From assembly GCA_014381555.1 (NCBI GenBank), contig JACNLO010000035.1:1-33950 (forward strand): DNA of 33,950 nucleotides, in the 5' to 3' direction. Made by a program: the position numbers and the translations under genes. Below are positions 7,280 through 16,499 of the stretch, in pieces. Every line of letters begins with the position of its first letter. The first letter of the stretch is position 1. The notes beneath the pieces are model-generated. The model saw nothing but the letters and a program-made list of their open reading frames with translations, had not been told where the DNA came from and searched no databases. Source of the stretch: Planctomycetota bacterium (GTDB lineage Bacteria > Planctomycetota > Phycisphaerae > Phycisphaerales > SM1A02).

Positions 7280-9373
7280 ATGCGAGGAACAACTTTATTA
7301 ATCACAGCTGCCACGGTAGCGACAGCCACGATTGGCATTATTGCCGTGAACAGCGATGCCGGTCGTAAAAAGAGCAACCAGAGACTGAATGTCATCGGAC
7401 CTGACGTTGTCGCTTGGACAATTGGTGGACAAAATAGCGCAGACATTGATTATTATGGTTCGTTTGAAGGAATTGGCGGTTACGCAATCGCTACACAATC
7501 CTGCAACTGGGGTGATGAGGAACTTGATTGGTACGGTGGAACTAATCAATCTCCAATCATTATGCAAAATATGTTCCGTCTGAAAAATGGACGGTTCGAA
7601 CAAATTGGTTTGCAAGCCTTTATGAAACACTCTTTCTGTGCATTGAGCGAACCAGGATGTGGGAGTTGTCAATCAACAAATTGTGATACTCTTGGCATTG
7701 GTTGCGCTGATACGTACTGGGCTGGGTTGAACTCCAACGGTGAATGTCCTCGTTCCGACGTGAATGGTTTTACAGGTGAATACCCATACCCATTTACACT
7801 CAATTCAACAGGTAACAGTTCAATCAAAGGTAACCTTCAAGTGCTGAATGCTGATGTTGATCCAGCGCTAAATGCTGGCGCTCGATACTTCATCGAAGCG
7901 CAATATGTTGCACAAGACGATCAGCAATTCGGAAATGGTGACAACAACGCTTCCTATCGAGAAATTGGCTTCAATTCAATTTCCGATCCATACGTTCTTA
8001 ACAACGATGGTGCATCAGAAACAGTTGCTGGCGAACCAGCAATTCGCGCATGGGCATCAATCGATCCGAGTGTTCGACTTACGGAAATACACCTTCCAGA
8101 TGATGGGAAAGTTATTATTGGTGCTAAAGTTTCTGATAATGGTGACGGTACTTATTTGTACGAATATGCAATTCATAACCTTAACAGCCACCGCAGTATT
8201 CAGTCGGTAACTATTCCAACTGGCGATGCGATTCTCTCAGACGTTGGATTCAAAGATATAGATTACAACAGTGGTGAACTTTACGACGGCACAGATTGGC
8301 AATCAAGCGTGGTTCCTGGTTCTGTTTCTTGGTATGGACCGACTTTCGAACAAAATGAAAACGGTAATGCTCTGCGTTGGGGAACCATGTACAACTTTAG
8401 TTTTACTGCTACTGCCCCACAAGAATATGGTGAAATAACTCTTGGTATTTTCAGGCCTGGAGGTGACCCTTCAGCTACTGCTTCTACATTTATACCTTCA
8501 GGAGCCGCAATTGATCCTTGCGATTTACCACTTGGCGATTGCCCAGAAGATGTGGATGATGATGGCATGGTTGCTGTTGGTGATATTCTTGCAGCAGTTG
8601 GAAACTGGGGCGACTGTGGTGATGGAACGTATCGACCGCTTGGCGATGTCGATGGTGACTGCTGCGTTACAGTTGGTGACCTTCTTACTATCATTGGTGT
8701 TTGGGGCAACGACTGTACTCCTGTTGGTGCTTGCTGCCTTCCAGGTGGCGGTTGTTCAGATGCTGTGACAGAAGCTACCTGCATTGCTGCTGGTGGTGAC
8801 TATTCGGGTGATGATGTAAGTTGCGTGCAAGCCAATTGTCCAGAGCCTGGAGCTTGCTGCTTCGATGATGGCAGTTGCATTTTTATAATGCAAACAGAAT
8901 GCTCTGGTTTAGGTGGCGGCTTCCAAGGCGAGGGTACAAACTGCAAGACCGCTAACTGCCCTGTGGCAGGTGCTGGTGATGAATGTAGTAGTCCTCTAAT
9001 CGCAGTCAACGGCGCTAATCCTTTTGAGACAAACACAGCAACTCCAAGTTCACCTGAGCCTGATGAATCGCAGTGCTCAGGCACCTATCTAGATTGGAAC
9101 AACAGCCAAGATATATGGTTCTTGTATGTTGCAGGTCAATCAGGCAGCGTGCACTTCACAACATGTGATGCAGGAAGTTACGATACTTCTATGGCTTTAT
9201 ACGAAGGTAGTTGTGATAATCAAGTTGCTTGTAACGGCGATTCTGATGGCGGCTCCAACTGCCAAGCCTACTACTCAGCAATCGATTACAACGTTCAAGC
9301 AGGATCTACCTATTACATCCGTATAGGTGGATGGCAAGCTGCAACAGGACAAGGCACGCTCACAATCGAATAA
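7280..9373 (+). CDS. Large secreted multidomain protein (unknown domain, dockerin pair, GACC modules, PPC-like end)
   Basis: The 697-residue protein begins with a signal peptide (MRGTTLLITAATVATATIGIIAV) and has AGGAGAG at 7268-7274, 5 nt before the ATG. Residues about 35-410 are paralogous to the protein at 3624-5003 (CDTLGIGCADTYWAGLN and KNGRFEQIG blocks). Two dockerin-like repeats follow at about 421-475 (DVDDDGMVAVGDILAAVGNW, DVDGDCCVTVGDLLTIIGVW). Next come two six-Cys modules starting GACC (about residues 482 and 524). The last ~130 residues are a PPC-like beta domain (DIWFLYVAGQSGSVHFTTC...ALYEGSCDN), matching the truncated protein at the window start. The dockerin pair is internal rather than terminal, so it may serve calcium-stabilised assembly. 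Function is unknown. The gene ends at a strong terminator and was probably transcribed alone. Confidence 0.88.
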   Translation: MRGTTLLITAATVATATIGIIAVNSDAGRKKSNQRLNVIGPDVVAWTIGGQNSADIDYYGSFEGIGGYAIATQSCNWGDEELDWYGGTNQSPIIMQNMFRLKNGRFEQIGLQAFMKHSFCALSEPGCGSCQSTNCDTLGIGCADTYWAGLNSNGECPRSDVNGFTGEYPYPFTLNSTGNSSIKGNLQVLNADVDPALNAGARYFIEAQYVAQDDQQFGNGDNNASYREIGFNSISDPYVLNNDGASETVAGEPAIRAWASIDPSVRLTEIHLPDDGKVIIGAKVSDNGDGTYLYEYAIHNLNSHRSIQSVTIPTGDAILSDVGFKDIDYNSGELYDGTDWQSSVVPGSVSWYGPTFEQNENGNALRWGTMYNFSFTATAPQEYGEITLGIFRPGGDPSATASTFIPSGAAIDPCDLPLGDCPEDVDDDGMVAVGDILAAVGNWGDCGDGTYRPLGDVDGDCCVTVGDLLTIIGVWGNDCTPVGACCLPGGGCSDAVTEATCIAAGGDYSGDDVSCVQANCPEPGACCFDDGSCIFIMQTECSGLGGGFQGEGTNCKTANCPVAGAGDECSSPLIAVNGANPFETNTATPSSPEPDESQCSGTYLDWNNSQDIWFLYVAGQSGSVHFTTCDAGSYDTSMALYEGSCDNQVACNGDSDGGSNCQAYYSAIDYNVQAGSTYYIRIGGWQAATGQGTLTIE

Positions 9374-9400
9374 AAATGTCGATCATTGGCAAATAACGCA

Positions 9401-9438
9401 CACCCCGAAGACCTTTTTGATCTTCGGGGTGTTTTTTT
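9401..9438 (+). terminator. Rho-independent terminator after the 7280-9373 gene
   Basis: A perfect 11-bp stem (CACCCCGAAGA, 9401-9411, with TCTTCGGGGTG, 9421-9431) encloses a 9-nt loop and is followed by seven T residues (9432-9438). It lies 27 nt after the stop codon. Confidence 0.95.
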
Positions 9439-9500
9439 ACTTGCACTAACAATAAATTGCTGTCAGAATAAGACAACTAAATTAAAAGGAGAGTTGAGAA

Positions 9501-11741
9501 ATGAAACTATTCAGTACTGTAACAATCGTGCTTGGGGCAACTACTTTTGCTTCTGGCCAAACCGTCATTATGGATCAGATTGGCTCCATGGATGGCTCTG
9601 ACATAGCTAGTGGTATAACTGGTTGTCAAGATTTTGAATCAGCGTATGATATTTACGATATCGTGACGGCAGATAGTTTTACAGGTAATGGTGATACTAT
9701 TTCCATGGTCGAGATGGTTCTAAATGGCTGGAACGGTTTTACCGATCCTTCGTCAGTCACTGCATACACCGCAAACATCTATACAGATGAAAACGCTGCA
9801 GCAAATTCATTGACCGGAGATATTGCAACTGAGATTATCGATGCTGCAGACGCAACTCAAAGTCCAGATTGGACTGGTGATGGTTTCTTAATCTCGGTCA
9901 ATACTTCGATTACAGATTCCGTTGGTGTCCAACTCATTGGTTTAATCCCGACAAACGAATTTGCAACAGGTGGACAAACTGGGACCCACTCGTCAACTCT
10001 TGGCGATGGATCTGCATGGCAAGCAAATCCAGGCGGTGGCTTCGGCATGCCAGGTAATATGCAACAAACAACTGCAGATGCAGCGTATCGAGTAACAAGT
10101 GATGGTGCTTTTGACCCTTGTAACACGCCACTACCAACCGAGTGCACAAATGATATCGATGGCGATATGTTAGTTTCTGTTTCAGATGTACTCGCAATAA
10201 TTGGTAACTGGGGAGTTTGTGGTGATGGCACCTTCCGTCCCGTTGGCGATGTTGCTCCACTACCAAATGGCGATTGCTGTGTTGGTGTAAACGATGTTCT
10301 TGCTGTCATTGGCTCTTGGGGTGACGACTGTACTCCCACTGGAGGATGTTGTTCTGCTGATGGAGTTTGTACAGATGATATGACTCAAGCAGATTGCGAA
10401 GCTCTTGGCAATTCATATGAAGGCGATGATTCTGTTTGTGCTGATATTATTTGCGGAGTTCCTTATACGGGCTGCCCTGACGGCGCTGATTCCGATTGCG
10501 ACGATTGCTGGGAAGACGGAGATGATTCTTCAACAGATTGCAATTCCGGTCTTAATGGTGATGGAGCAATGGATCCGCTAACAGTCGGCGTGCCCCTTTG
10601 CGGCGAATCATCAGTATATTTCGACCCTAACTACGATAACGGAGATGGTACTTTTGGCACTACATTGCGAGACACGGACTGGTTCTCGTGCCCTGACTTA
10701 AACGTAGGCGGAAGTTTCACGCTTACTGCCGAAACAGAAAACACTACTTTACTCTTTGGTATTGTTGATCTTGACGCAGGTGTATTCGTTGAATACGTTG
10801 TAGTTGAACCAGGCCAAGTTGTAACTCATGAGTATGCGAATTTTGTTCCCGGGAATTATGGCTTCTGGGTTGGCGCTTCTGATTGGAATACTGACTGGAC
10901 ATGCGCAAATGGAGGCAACTATTGGATGCAACTTGACGCAGGTGAGCCAGCTACTGGAGCTTGTTGCTTAAATGACAGTTGTGTTGGCGAGAATTCAATG
11001 GATGAATGTGGTTCTCTTGGTGGAGTCTGGCATTTTGACTTGACTTGTGCTGATGTGAACAACTGCCTTCCAGTATTGGGTGCATGTTGCTTTACCGATA
11101 ACAGTTGCCTAGATAATGTCTCTTCCGATGACTGTTCTTCTTTCGGTGGCATGTTCGCTGGTGAGGACGCCCTCTGTGCAGATGATGTTTGCGGTTCAGT
11201 CGAATACGACCAAATTGGTGGATCAGATGGCAGTGCTATAGGTTCTAATATTACAGGTAGCCAAATATTTGAGGATGCCAATGCTGCATACAATATCGCT
11301 ACTCTTGATAACTTTACTTTTGATGCAGATACTCATGTAACTGCTATTGAAGCGGTTATCAGTGGATGGAATGGTTTTGTTGACATTTCACCAGTCACTA
11401 ATTACACCATTAGTATTTATAGTAGTCCAGATGCTGCAGGTGCTGACTTAGTTGGCGATGTGTACTCGATTGACATTGTTACTCCTAACTTACCAACTTG
11501 GACTGGTGTAGGTGAACTTGTAGGTTTCGATATCGATGTAAATCTTTCTGCTGGCGAATATTACTTTGCGATTATTCCATGGAATGATTTTGGCGTGAAT
11601 GGACAAACTGGAATTACTGATTATGTTGGCGGTCTTGCTGGTGATGGAACTTACTGGCAAGCAAACCCAGCCGGTGGCTTTGGTTTCGGCGCATGGCAAG
11701 AGGGTATTGGTGACGCCGCCTATCGTTTGACTGTCGAATAA
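9501..11741 (+). CDS. Large secreted modular protein with duplicated end domains, dockerin pair and GACC modules
   Basis: This 746-residue protein has a signal peptide (MKLFSTVTIVLGATTFASG) and AAGGAGAG at 9487-9493, 7 nt before the ATG. An N-terminal beta domain (about residues 20-210; DQIGSMDGSDIASG, VEMVLNGWNGFTD, GSAWQANPGGGFGMPG) is repeated at the C-terminus (about 567-746; DQIGGSDGSAIGSN, IEAVISGWNGFVD, GTYWQANPAGGFGFG). Between them lie two dockerin-like repeats (about 218-275), one six-Cys module beginning GGCC (~281), and an Asp/Cys-rich stretch resembling thrombospondin-type calcium loops (CPDGADSDCDDCWEDGDDSS). A beta domain (~340-480) and two further GACC modules (~486 and ~527) complete the middle. 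It is probably an extracellular structural or adhesive protein. No catalytic motif was seen. A strong terminator follows. Confidence 0.85.
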   Translation: MKLFSTVTIVLGATTFASGQTVIMDQIGSMDGSDIASGITGCQDFESAYDIYDIVTADSFTGNGDTISMVEMVLNGWNGFTDPSSVTAYTANIYTDENAAANSLTGDIATEIIDAADATQSPDWTGDGFLISVNTSITDSVGVQLIGLIPTNEFATGGQTGTHSSTLGDGSAWQANPGGGFGMPGNMQQTTADAAYRVTSDGAFDPCNTPLPTECTNDIDGDMLVSVSDVLAIIGNWGVCGDGTFRPVGDVAPLPNGDCCVGVNDVLAVIGSWGDDCTPTGGCCSADGVCTDDMTQADCEALGNSYEGDDSVCADIICGVPYTGCPDGADSDCDDCWEDGDDSSTDCNSGLNGDGAMDPLTVGVPLCGESSVYFDPNYDNGDGTFGTTLRDTDWFSCPDLNVGGSFTLTAETENTTLLFGIVDLDAGVFVEYVVVEPGQVVTHEYANFVPGNYGFWVGASDWNTDWTCANGGNYWMQLDAGEPATGACCLNDSCVGENSMDECGSLGGVWHFDLTCADVNNCLPVLGACCFTDNSCLDNVSSDDCSSFGGMFAGEDALCADDVCGSVEYDQIGGSDGSAIGSNITGSQIFEDANAAYNIATLDNFTFDADTHVTAIEAVISGWNGFVDISPVTNYTISIYSSPDAAGADLVGDVYSIDIVTPNLPTWTGVGELVGFDIDVNLSAGEYYFAIIPWNDFGVNGQTGITDYVGGLAGDGTYWQANPAGGFGFGAWQEGIGDAAYRLTVE

Positions 11742-11768
11742 CGTTAACGGTACTTTTTTAAATCTAAA

Positions 11769-11798
11769 GGGACGACCATAAGGTCGTCCCTTTTTTTT
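11769..11798 (+). terminator. Rho-independent terminator between converging genes
   Basis: A perfect 9-bp stem (GGGACGACC 11769-11777, GGTCGTCCC 11782-11790) with a 4-nt ATAA loop is followed by eight T residues (11791-11798). It ends the gene at 9501-11741. The minus-strand exporter gene stops at 11801, and the stem lies just beyond its stop, so the same hairpin may also serve that gene, although its T-tract on that side is poor. Confidence 0.93.
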
Positions 11799-11800
11799 AT

Positions 11801-13012
11801 TCAAATATGTTTTCGAGCGGGCAGAACAAGATTTGCAAAGAGGAGTCCTGTAACTAGTCCAGCTGCGATAATGAAGACAGTCATGACAAGATTCATGTTA
11901 GCAGCTGCTTTAGATTCAACTAGATGTTCAACGCTTTGTAGCCCAAGTCCACCGGGAACAAGTAACATGATGCCTGGGACAGTAAGGGTTGCAGATGGAG
12001 CGTCAAGAATCCGCCGGTAGAGATTTCCCGATATACCGACCATAAATGCTCCAATAGTTACCCCAAGTTCGGGACCAAGCGATTCCCCTCCAAAACGAGC
12101 ACATGCGAATCCTAATACGCCGGAGATAATTATCCATGGCATGTCACGCATCTTGGCATCAAAGAGAACCGATAGTGCAATCCCAGATAGAAGTAATGCA
12201 GGAATGAACGTCCAAGGTTCAAGAGGAGTTGCAACTGTTGAGTGAACATTTGGAATGCACAAAGCAAGGTTTTCTCCAATGAGTGAACCAATTGCGAGTG
12301 CTAAAAAACCCATCAGTGCTTGCATAAGTCGAGCGGAGCCAGAAGCGAGATGACGAGTTGCTAGTTCGTTTAATGACAGAGTAAGTGTCAGACCTGGTAG
12401 AAGTACAACTATTGCAGCGAGCACTACCACACTGGGTGAAAGCGAGGGAACAATAAGAGTTGATATCCAAGCGAGAAATGACGCAGCTGCAGCAGCTAGC
12501 AAATCAGCGAGCGGTTCACGTTCCGGGCGTTTTCTTGGCAGAAGCATGATGAACCCAACAACTAGCCCCGCAACCCCAGCAACTATAATTTCTGAAAGTC
12601 CGCCGCCGAAAAATCGAGCTGCAGCACATCCTGCAAGCGTGAATCCAAAAATCATGGATTTGCCTCCCCATTCTTGTGGCTCAGAGAGGACTTGTTTTAG
12701 TTGTTTAAGTGCTTCATCATTAGCAATGGTTTTAATTAAAATCTGATTCAGGATTTTGTCTACTTTACTGAGGCGTGCAAGATCAATAAAACCAGGCTCT
12801 ACGCGAATAATTGCCGTTTGCATGTCATCTGGTTCGCCAAACGAAAGCATCAAAGAAGTTGGTACAGAAAAGAGAGAAACTTGTATGCCTAAAGCTTCCC
12901 CAGCTTGGTTTACGGCACATTCAAGACGATGTGCAGGTGTGCCAAGGGTATGAAGCGTTTTAGCCAGCTCAATAATGAGTTGGAGAATTTGTTCGCGTTC
13001 AAGGTTTGTCAT
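11801..13012 (-). CDS. Threonine/serine exporter family (ThrE-like) membrane protein
   Basis: The 403-residue product has the two-part layout of ThrE-type exporters. An N-terminal cytosolic part (about 1-110) contains LAKTLHTLGTPAHRLECAVNQ, a signature-like opening of the family. It is followed by about ten hydrophobic segments in two groups, separated by a basic loop (LLPRKRPEREPL) and a soluble stretch around DAKMRDMPW. Conserved-looking features include VLLPGLTLTLSLNELA and VPGIMLLVPGGLGL. ThrE proteins export threonine, serine or related small solutes using the ion gradient. The substrate here is unknown. I chose the ATG at 13012 (MTNLEREQIL). A start at 13054 is possible but would overlap the divergent lipoprotein start. 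The gene is transcribed away from the DUF1573 lipoprotein operon, with a 33-nt gap. Confidence 0.85.
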   Translation of the reverse strand: MTNLEREQILQLIIELAKTLHTLGTPAHRLECAVNQAGEALGIQVSLFSVPTSLMLSFGEPDDMQTAIIRVEPGFIDLARLSKVDKILNQILIKTIANDEALKQLKQVLSEPQEWGGKSMIFGFTLAGCAAARFFGGGLSEIIVAGVAGLVVGFIMLLPRKRPEREPLADLLAAAAASFLAWISTLIVPSLSPSVVVLAAIVVLLPGLTLTLSLNELATRHLASGSARLMQALMGFLALAIGSLIGENLALCIPNVHSTVATPLEPWTFIPALLLSGIALSVLFDAKMRDMPWIIISGVLGFACARFGGESLGPELGVTIGAFMVGISGNLYRRILDAPSATLTVPGIMLLVPGGLGLQSVEHLVESKAAANMNLVMTVFIIAAGLVTGLLFANLVLPARKHI

Positions 13013-13045
13013 AGTGTTCAATTTGAAGAAGAACCGTATGGTACA

Positions 13046-14158
13046 ATGAGCCACATGAAATTACTTTGTTTACTAATATCCCTTCTTTCGATGGTGCTTT
13101 TTAGTTGTAAAAATGATACCGAAAACTCCTCACCTCCCACAACACCTAAAAGCACTACGGTGGTTTCAACGGTAGCCAAGGTCGCTACAGACCCCACCGT
13201 TCGAGGTGCAGATATTACCCTACAAGTTGAAGAGCGAGACTTTGGGTCGATCTGGGATTTTCAACCTGTAACAACAACATTCCCCTTTACCAATACCGGC
13301 TCTAAAACTCTAGTTGTTACTCGCCTACAGGCGGGTTGTGGTTGCACTACTCCAGTTGCAGACAAAAAAGTACTTCAACCTGGCGAGAGTGGAACGATTA
13401 CAGTTACTTTCGATCCCAAAGGAAAATCAAATAAACAAGACAAGAAGGTGACTATCTTCTCAAACTCAGTTCGAAACCCCGAAAAAGCATTTTGGATTCG
13501 GTCATATGTGAATCAATTTGTAGACATCGAGGAAAAATTCCTAAAGTTGAACGAGATGACACTTGGCCAAGCGCATTCAGTCGAGTTTAATTTCTTCCCA
13601 GTTGACCCTGATTTTGAGATCCTTTCGATGTCAGGAATGGGTAAGCATGGGCAGTACATTTCTGGTGAAGAATTAGTTGTTCCCGAAAGGTCGCCTCGAC
13701 GAATACGAATTAATGTTAGCCCAAATATTCCTTGGGGAGCCTTTCATAGTCAACTTAAAATTCGTGGCAGAGGAAAAACCCCAGATGGTTCTACAATTAC
13801 ACATGAATTTACGGTATTTGCTAATGGAAAGACGTTTGGAAAAATACGTACAGATAACCATATTCTTAGTTTAGGCACTCTTGCTAAAGGTGGCTCCTTT
13901 GAGAAGAGTACCTTGCTTTATCGATCAGATGGTGAGCCATTTCAGATATTAAACACTGCGGTGCTCCAAGCAACAGTACCTGGAATTGCTGCAAATGTTG
14001 AACAAAACTTTGATGGATCTTACAAAGTTGTTGTTAGCGGAACTCTGCCACCTACTCATCAAGGTCCAATCAATGCTGAATTAATGGTTCAAACAGATGT
14101 TCCTGGTGAAGAAGTTTTAAAATTTAGAATTACTGGCGTTGTGCCACCAAAGAGATAA
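13046..14158 (+). CDS. DUF1573-domain lipoprotein
   Basis: The 370-residue product begins with a lipoprotein signal (hydrophobic stretch, then VLFSC with the acylated Cys at residue 21) and a Ser/Thr/Pro linker. A DUF1573 domain spans about residues 60-150: RDFGSIWDFQPVTTTFPFTN, then LQAGCGCTTP and TVTFDPKGKSNKQDK. This is the Ig/ASPM-like beta-sandwich common in Bacteroidetes and planctomycetes. A second, weaker beta domain with a similar feel follows (LSLGTLAKGGSFEKSTLLYR). The role is probably envelope structure or binding; no enzyme motif is visible. Another ATG at 13055 would give a cleaner signal peptide (MKLLCLLISLL). No good ribosome-binding site decides between them, and starts further upstream would bury the signal. 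The gene heads a tight four-gene operon, ending 2 nt before the dCMP deaminase. Confidence 0.85.
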   Translation: MSHMKLLCLLISLLSMVLFSCKNDTENSSPPTTPKSTTVVSTVAKVATDPTVRGADITLQVEERDFGSIWDFQPVTTTFPFTNTGSKTLVVTRLQAGCGCTTPVADKKVLQPGESGTITVTFDPKGKSNKQDKKVTIFSNSVRNPEKAFWIRSYVNQFVDIEEKFLKLNEMTLGQAHSVEFNFFPVDPDFEILSMSGMGKHGQYISGEELVVPERSPRRIRINVSPNIPWGAFHSQLKIRGRGKTPDGSTITHEFTVFANGKTFGKIRTDNHILSLGTLAKGGSFEKSTLLYRSDGEPFQILNTAVLQATVPGIAANVEQNFDGSYKVVVSGTLPPTHQGPINAELMVQTDVPGEEVLKFRITGVVPPKR

Positions 14159-14160
14159 TC

Positions 14161-14607
14161 ATGAGTGAGAAATGGGACGCACGTTTTTTAGATTTAGCTG
14201 ATGGCATTGCTACTTGGAGCAAGGACCCTTCCCGCGGAGTCGGAGCAGTTATTGTTTCACCGATGCGTCAAGTTCTTGCAACTGGATTTAACGGATTGCC
14301 TCGGGAATTTGAAGATCATGTCGAACGGTTGGAACGGCCTGTGAAATATGACTTAATTGTGCATGCAGAGATGAACGCAATTATTCAATGTGCAAGGAAT
14401 GGAGTGTCTCCGGTTGATGCAACAATGTATTCCTCATTTAGCCCCTGCATACATTGCACCCTTTCCATAGTTCAGGCAGGAATCACTCGAGTTGTTACTC
14501 GTTCAATAGCTAAAGGTGATGCACATTGGAACGAGTCAATTGACAAAAGCATTTCGATGTTCAAAGAGGTCGGGGTTGAATACGTTGTGTTAGAGGCAGC
14601 GACATAA
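14161..14607 (+). CDS. Deoxycytidylate (dCMP) deaminase
   Basis: This 148-residue zinc hydrolase should convert dCMP to dUMP, supplying thymidylate synthesis. It has the cytidine-deaminase zinc motifs HAE (H68, E70; VHAEMNAII) and SPCIHC (C96, C99). The N-terminal WDARFLDLADGIATWSKDP and GAVIVSP blocks are typical of the dCMP/ComEB branch. GFNGLPREFEDHVERLERP matches the phage T4-like and bacterial dCMP deaminase loop. Length is normal. It starts 2 nt after the DUF1573 lipoprotein and shares one base with the next gene (TAATG), so it is co-translated within a mixed-function operon. A comEB-type late competence role is less likely because no competence genes are nearby. Confidence 0.92.
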   Translation: MSEKWDARFLDLADGIATWSKDPSRGVGAVIVSPMRQVLATGFNGLPREFEDHVERLERPVKYDLIVHAEMNAIIQCARNGVSPVDATMYSSFSPCIHCTLSIVQAGITRVVTRSIAKGDAHWNESIDKSISMFKEVGVEYVVLEAAT

Positions 14608-16499
14608 TGAGACTAGCCCTTCTTGTACTAATCCTGATGAGCATTGGTTGTGAAGGAAGCAAAAAACAGGAGTCATTCTTACACAATGGTGATGTATTTC
14701 GGATGAAGTCTCTGCCTGAACCATCTGGAGTCAGAACCGGAAGTGGCGCTCCAGGAGAAAAGTATTGGCAGCAGCGAGCCAATCATTCGATTCAAGTCCG
14801 ACTCGATGTAGAAACAAATACCATCCATGGTAATGAAGTTATAACTTATTACAATAATTCTCCGGATGAGTTGAGTTATATTTGGATTCAGTTGGAACAA
14901 AATGTGCATCGTGAAGATAGCATTCGCTCTCGAGAAGGCCGATCAACTGGCGAAAGAGAGTTTCAGGGAATTCATATTTCACATCTAGCAATTAATCGCA
15001 AGAATGCCAAATGGCAAGAATACTGCACGATTGCCAAAGTGTTGCTAGACGAACCTTTACTGCCAAATAATAAACTGGAACTTTCGATTGAATGGTCTTT
15101 TGCAATGCCTACCAAGGCAAGTATGCGTATGGGTTACGATGAATCATATGAAGATGGTCCCGTATGGGAATTGGCACAGTGGTTTCCAACGCCATGCGTT
15201 TACGATGATGTGCATGGGTGGAATACATTGCCATACATTGGGAGAGGTGAGTTCTACACAAACTTTGGAGATTACGATGTAGAAATTACTGTCCCTGACA
15301 ACCATGTTGTACTCGCTTCCGGTGCTTTGCAAAATCAAAAGATTGTATTGACCGATGAACAAAACAAACGTTTAGAAGAAGCGAAACGTTCTGATAAGAA
15401 AGTAATCATTCGGTCTGAAGACGAACTGATCAAAAACTCAAGTGGAGAACAAACTTGGAAATTTAAGGGCAAACAAATTCGGACTTTTGCATGGGCAACA
15501 AGCGCAAGTTTTATCTGGGAGGCAGCAAGTGTTGAAATTGACACGCTAGATGGCTCTGCAAAGCGAGTGTTATGCCAAGTTGGATATCCAAACGAAGAGA
15601 GTGACATTTGGGATGAGGGAGTTGAGTATTTACAACATTCAATTAAGTATTACAGCGATACGATGTACCCATACCCTTGGCCTGTGATGTCGATGGCTCG
15701 CGGCAAGGCAGGCGGGATGGAATATCCCATGCTTATTTTTTGTCGTGGCAGTTCACATGAGGGTTTGTTTAACGTGACCGACCATGAAGTTGGGCATAAC
15801 TGGTTCCCTATGATTGTCAACACGGACGAACGTCGGCATGCGTGGATGGACGAAGGTTTTAATACTTTTGTCAATCACTATTCACTTGAAGCATTCTACG
15901 GAGAACGTGAACATAAGCCCGATGTTTCAAAATACATCGCTTCTAAATTTATGCATGATTTGAAAGCAATCAACACGCCTCCTGATTTGCTTAAATCAAG
16001 GCGACACTTAAGTTATCGCAAGCCAGGTTACGGGTTACGTTTTTTGAGAGAGGAAATTCTCGGTGAAGATCGTTTTGACGAAGCGTGGAAAGCATATATT
16101 CACAATTGGGCATTCAAGTCACCCCGCCCTGCTGATTTTTACCGTGCAATGGAGAATGGTGCTGGCGTGGATTTGCAATGGTTTTTTAAGGGATTCTTTG
16201 AAGAAACAATGCAACTCGACCAAGCAATTACGTCAGTTAAACAAAACAAAGATGGTGTTGCAATTACTTTTGAAAATCTTGAGGATTGGGTTTGCCCAGT
16301 CGATGTAACCATAACCTGTGAGGATGGCTCATCGCACTGGTATAAATTGCCTGTGACAATTTGGGCGTGGTCAAACCAACATAAACAGACCTTCAAACTG
16401 CCCTCAAAAGTAATGAAAGTGGAACTTGATGCAAGCAGCGCCTATCCAGACATTAATCTAGCAAATAATACATGGACCTTACGTGATGTCAAAAAGTAA
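14607..16499 (+). CDS. M1-type zinc metallopeptidase lipoprotein
   Basis: The 630-residue product starts with a lipoprotein signal (MRLALLVLILMSIGC). An N-terminal beta domain of M1 type (RLDVETNTIHGNEVITYYNN, then YIWIQLEQN) precedes the catalytic domain. That domain has GGMEYP (about residue 370, the exopeptidase GxMEN-like loop) and the zinc site HEVGH (H393, E394, H397) followed 18 residues later by E416 (WMDEGFNTF), the canonical M1 spacing. It probably trims peptides at the cell envelope. The start shares one base with the dCMP deaminase stop. The end overlaps the next ORF by 14 nt. Related bacterial proteins are often annotated 'M1 family metallopeptidase'; true aminopeptidase specificity is not proven. 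Confidence 0.92.
   Translation: MRLALLVLILMSIGCEGSKKQESFLHNGDVFRMKSLPEPSGVRTGSGAPGEKYWQQRANHSIQVRLDVETNTIHGNEVITYYNNSPDELSYIWIQLEQNVHREDSIRSREGRSTGEREFQGIHISHLAINRKNAKWQEYCTIAKVLLDEPLLPNNKLELSIEWSFAMPTKASMRMGYDESYEDGPVWELAQWFPTPCVYDDVHGWNTLPYIGRGEFYTNFGDYDVEITVPDNHVVLASGALQNQKIVLTDEQNKRLEEAKRSDKKVIIRSEDELIKNSSGEQTWKFKGKQIRTFAWATSASFIWEAASVEIDTLDGSAKRVLCQVGYPNEESDIWDEGVEYLQHSIKYYSDTMYPYPWPVMSMARGKAGGMEYPMLIFCRGSSHEGLFNVTDHEVGHNWFPMIVNTDERRHAWMDEGFNTFVNHYSLEAFYGEREHKPDVSKYIASKFMHDLKAINTPPDLLKSRRHLSYRKPGYGLRFLREEILGEDRFDEAWKAYIHNWAFKSPRPADFYRAMENGAGVDLQWFFKGFFEETMQLDQAITSVKQNKDGVAITFENLEDWVCPVDVTITCEDGSSHWYKLPVTIWAWSNQHKQTFKLPSKVMKVELDASSAYPDINLANNTWTLRDVKK

Noticed and set aside
12905-13045. 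Longer N-terminus for the DUF1573 lipoprotein from 12905
   Set aside because: It would overlap the ThrE-like gene and place the lipoprotein signal in the middle of the protein.
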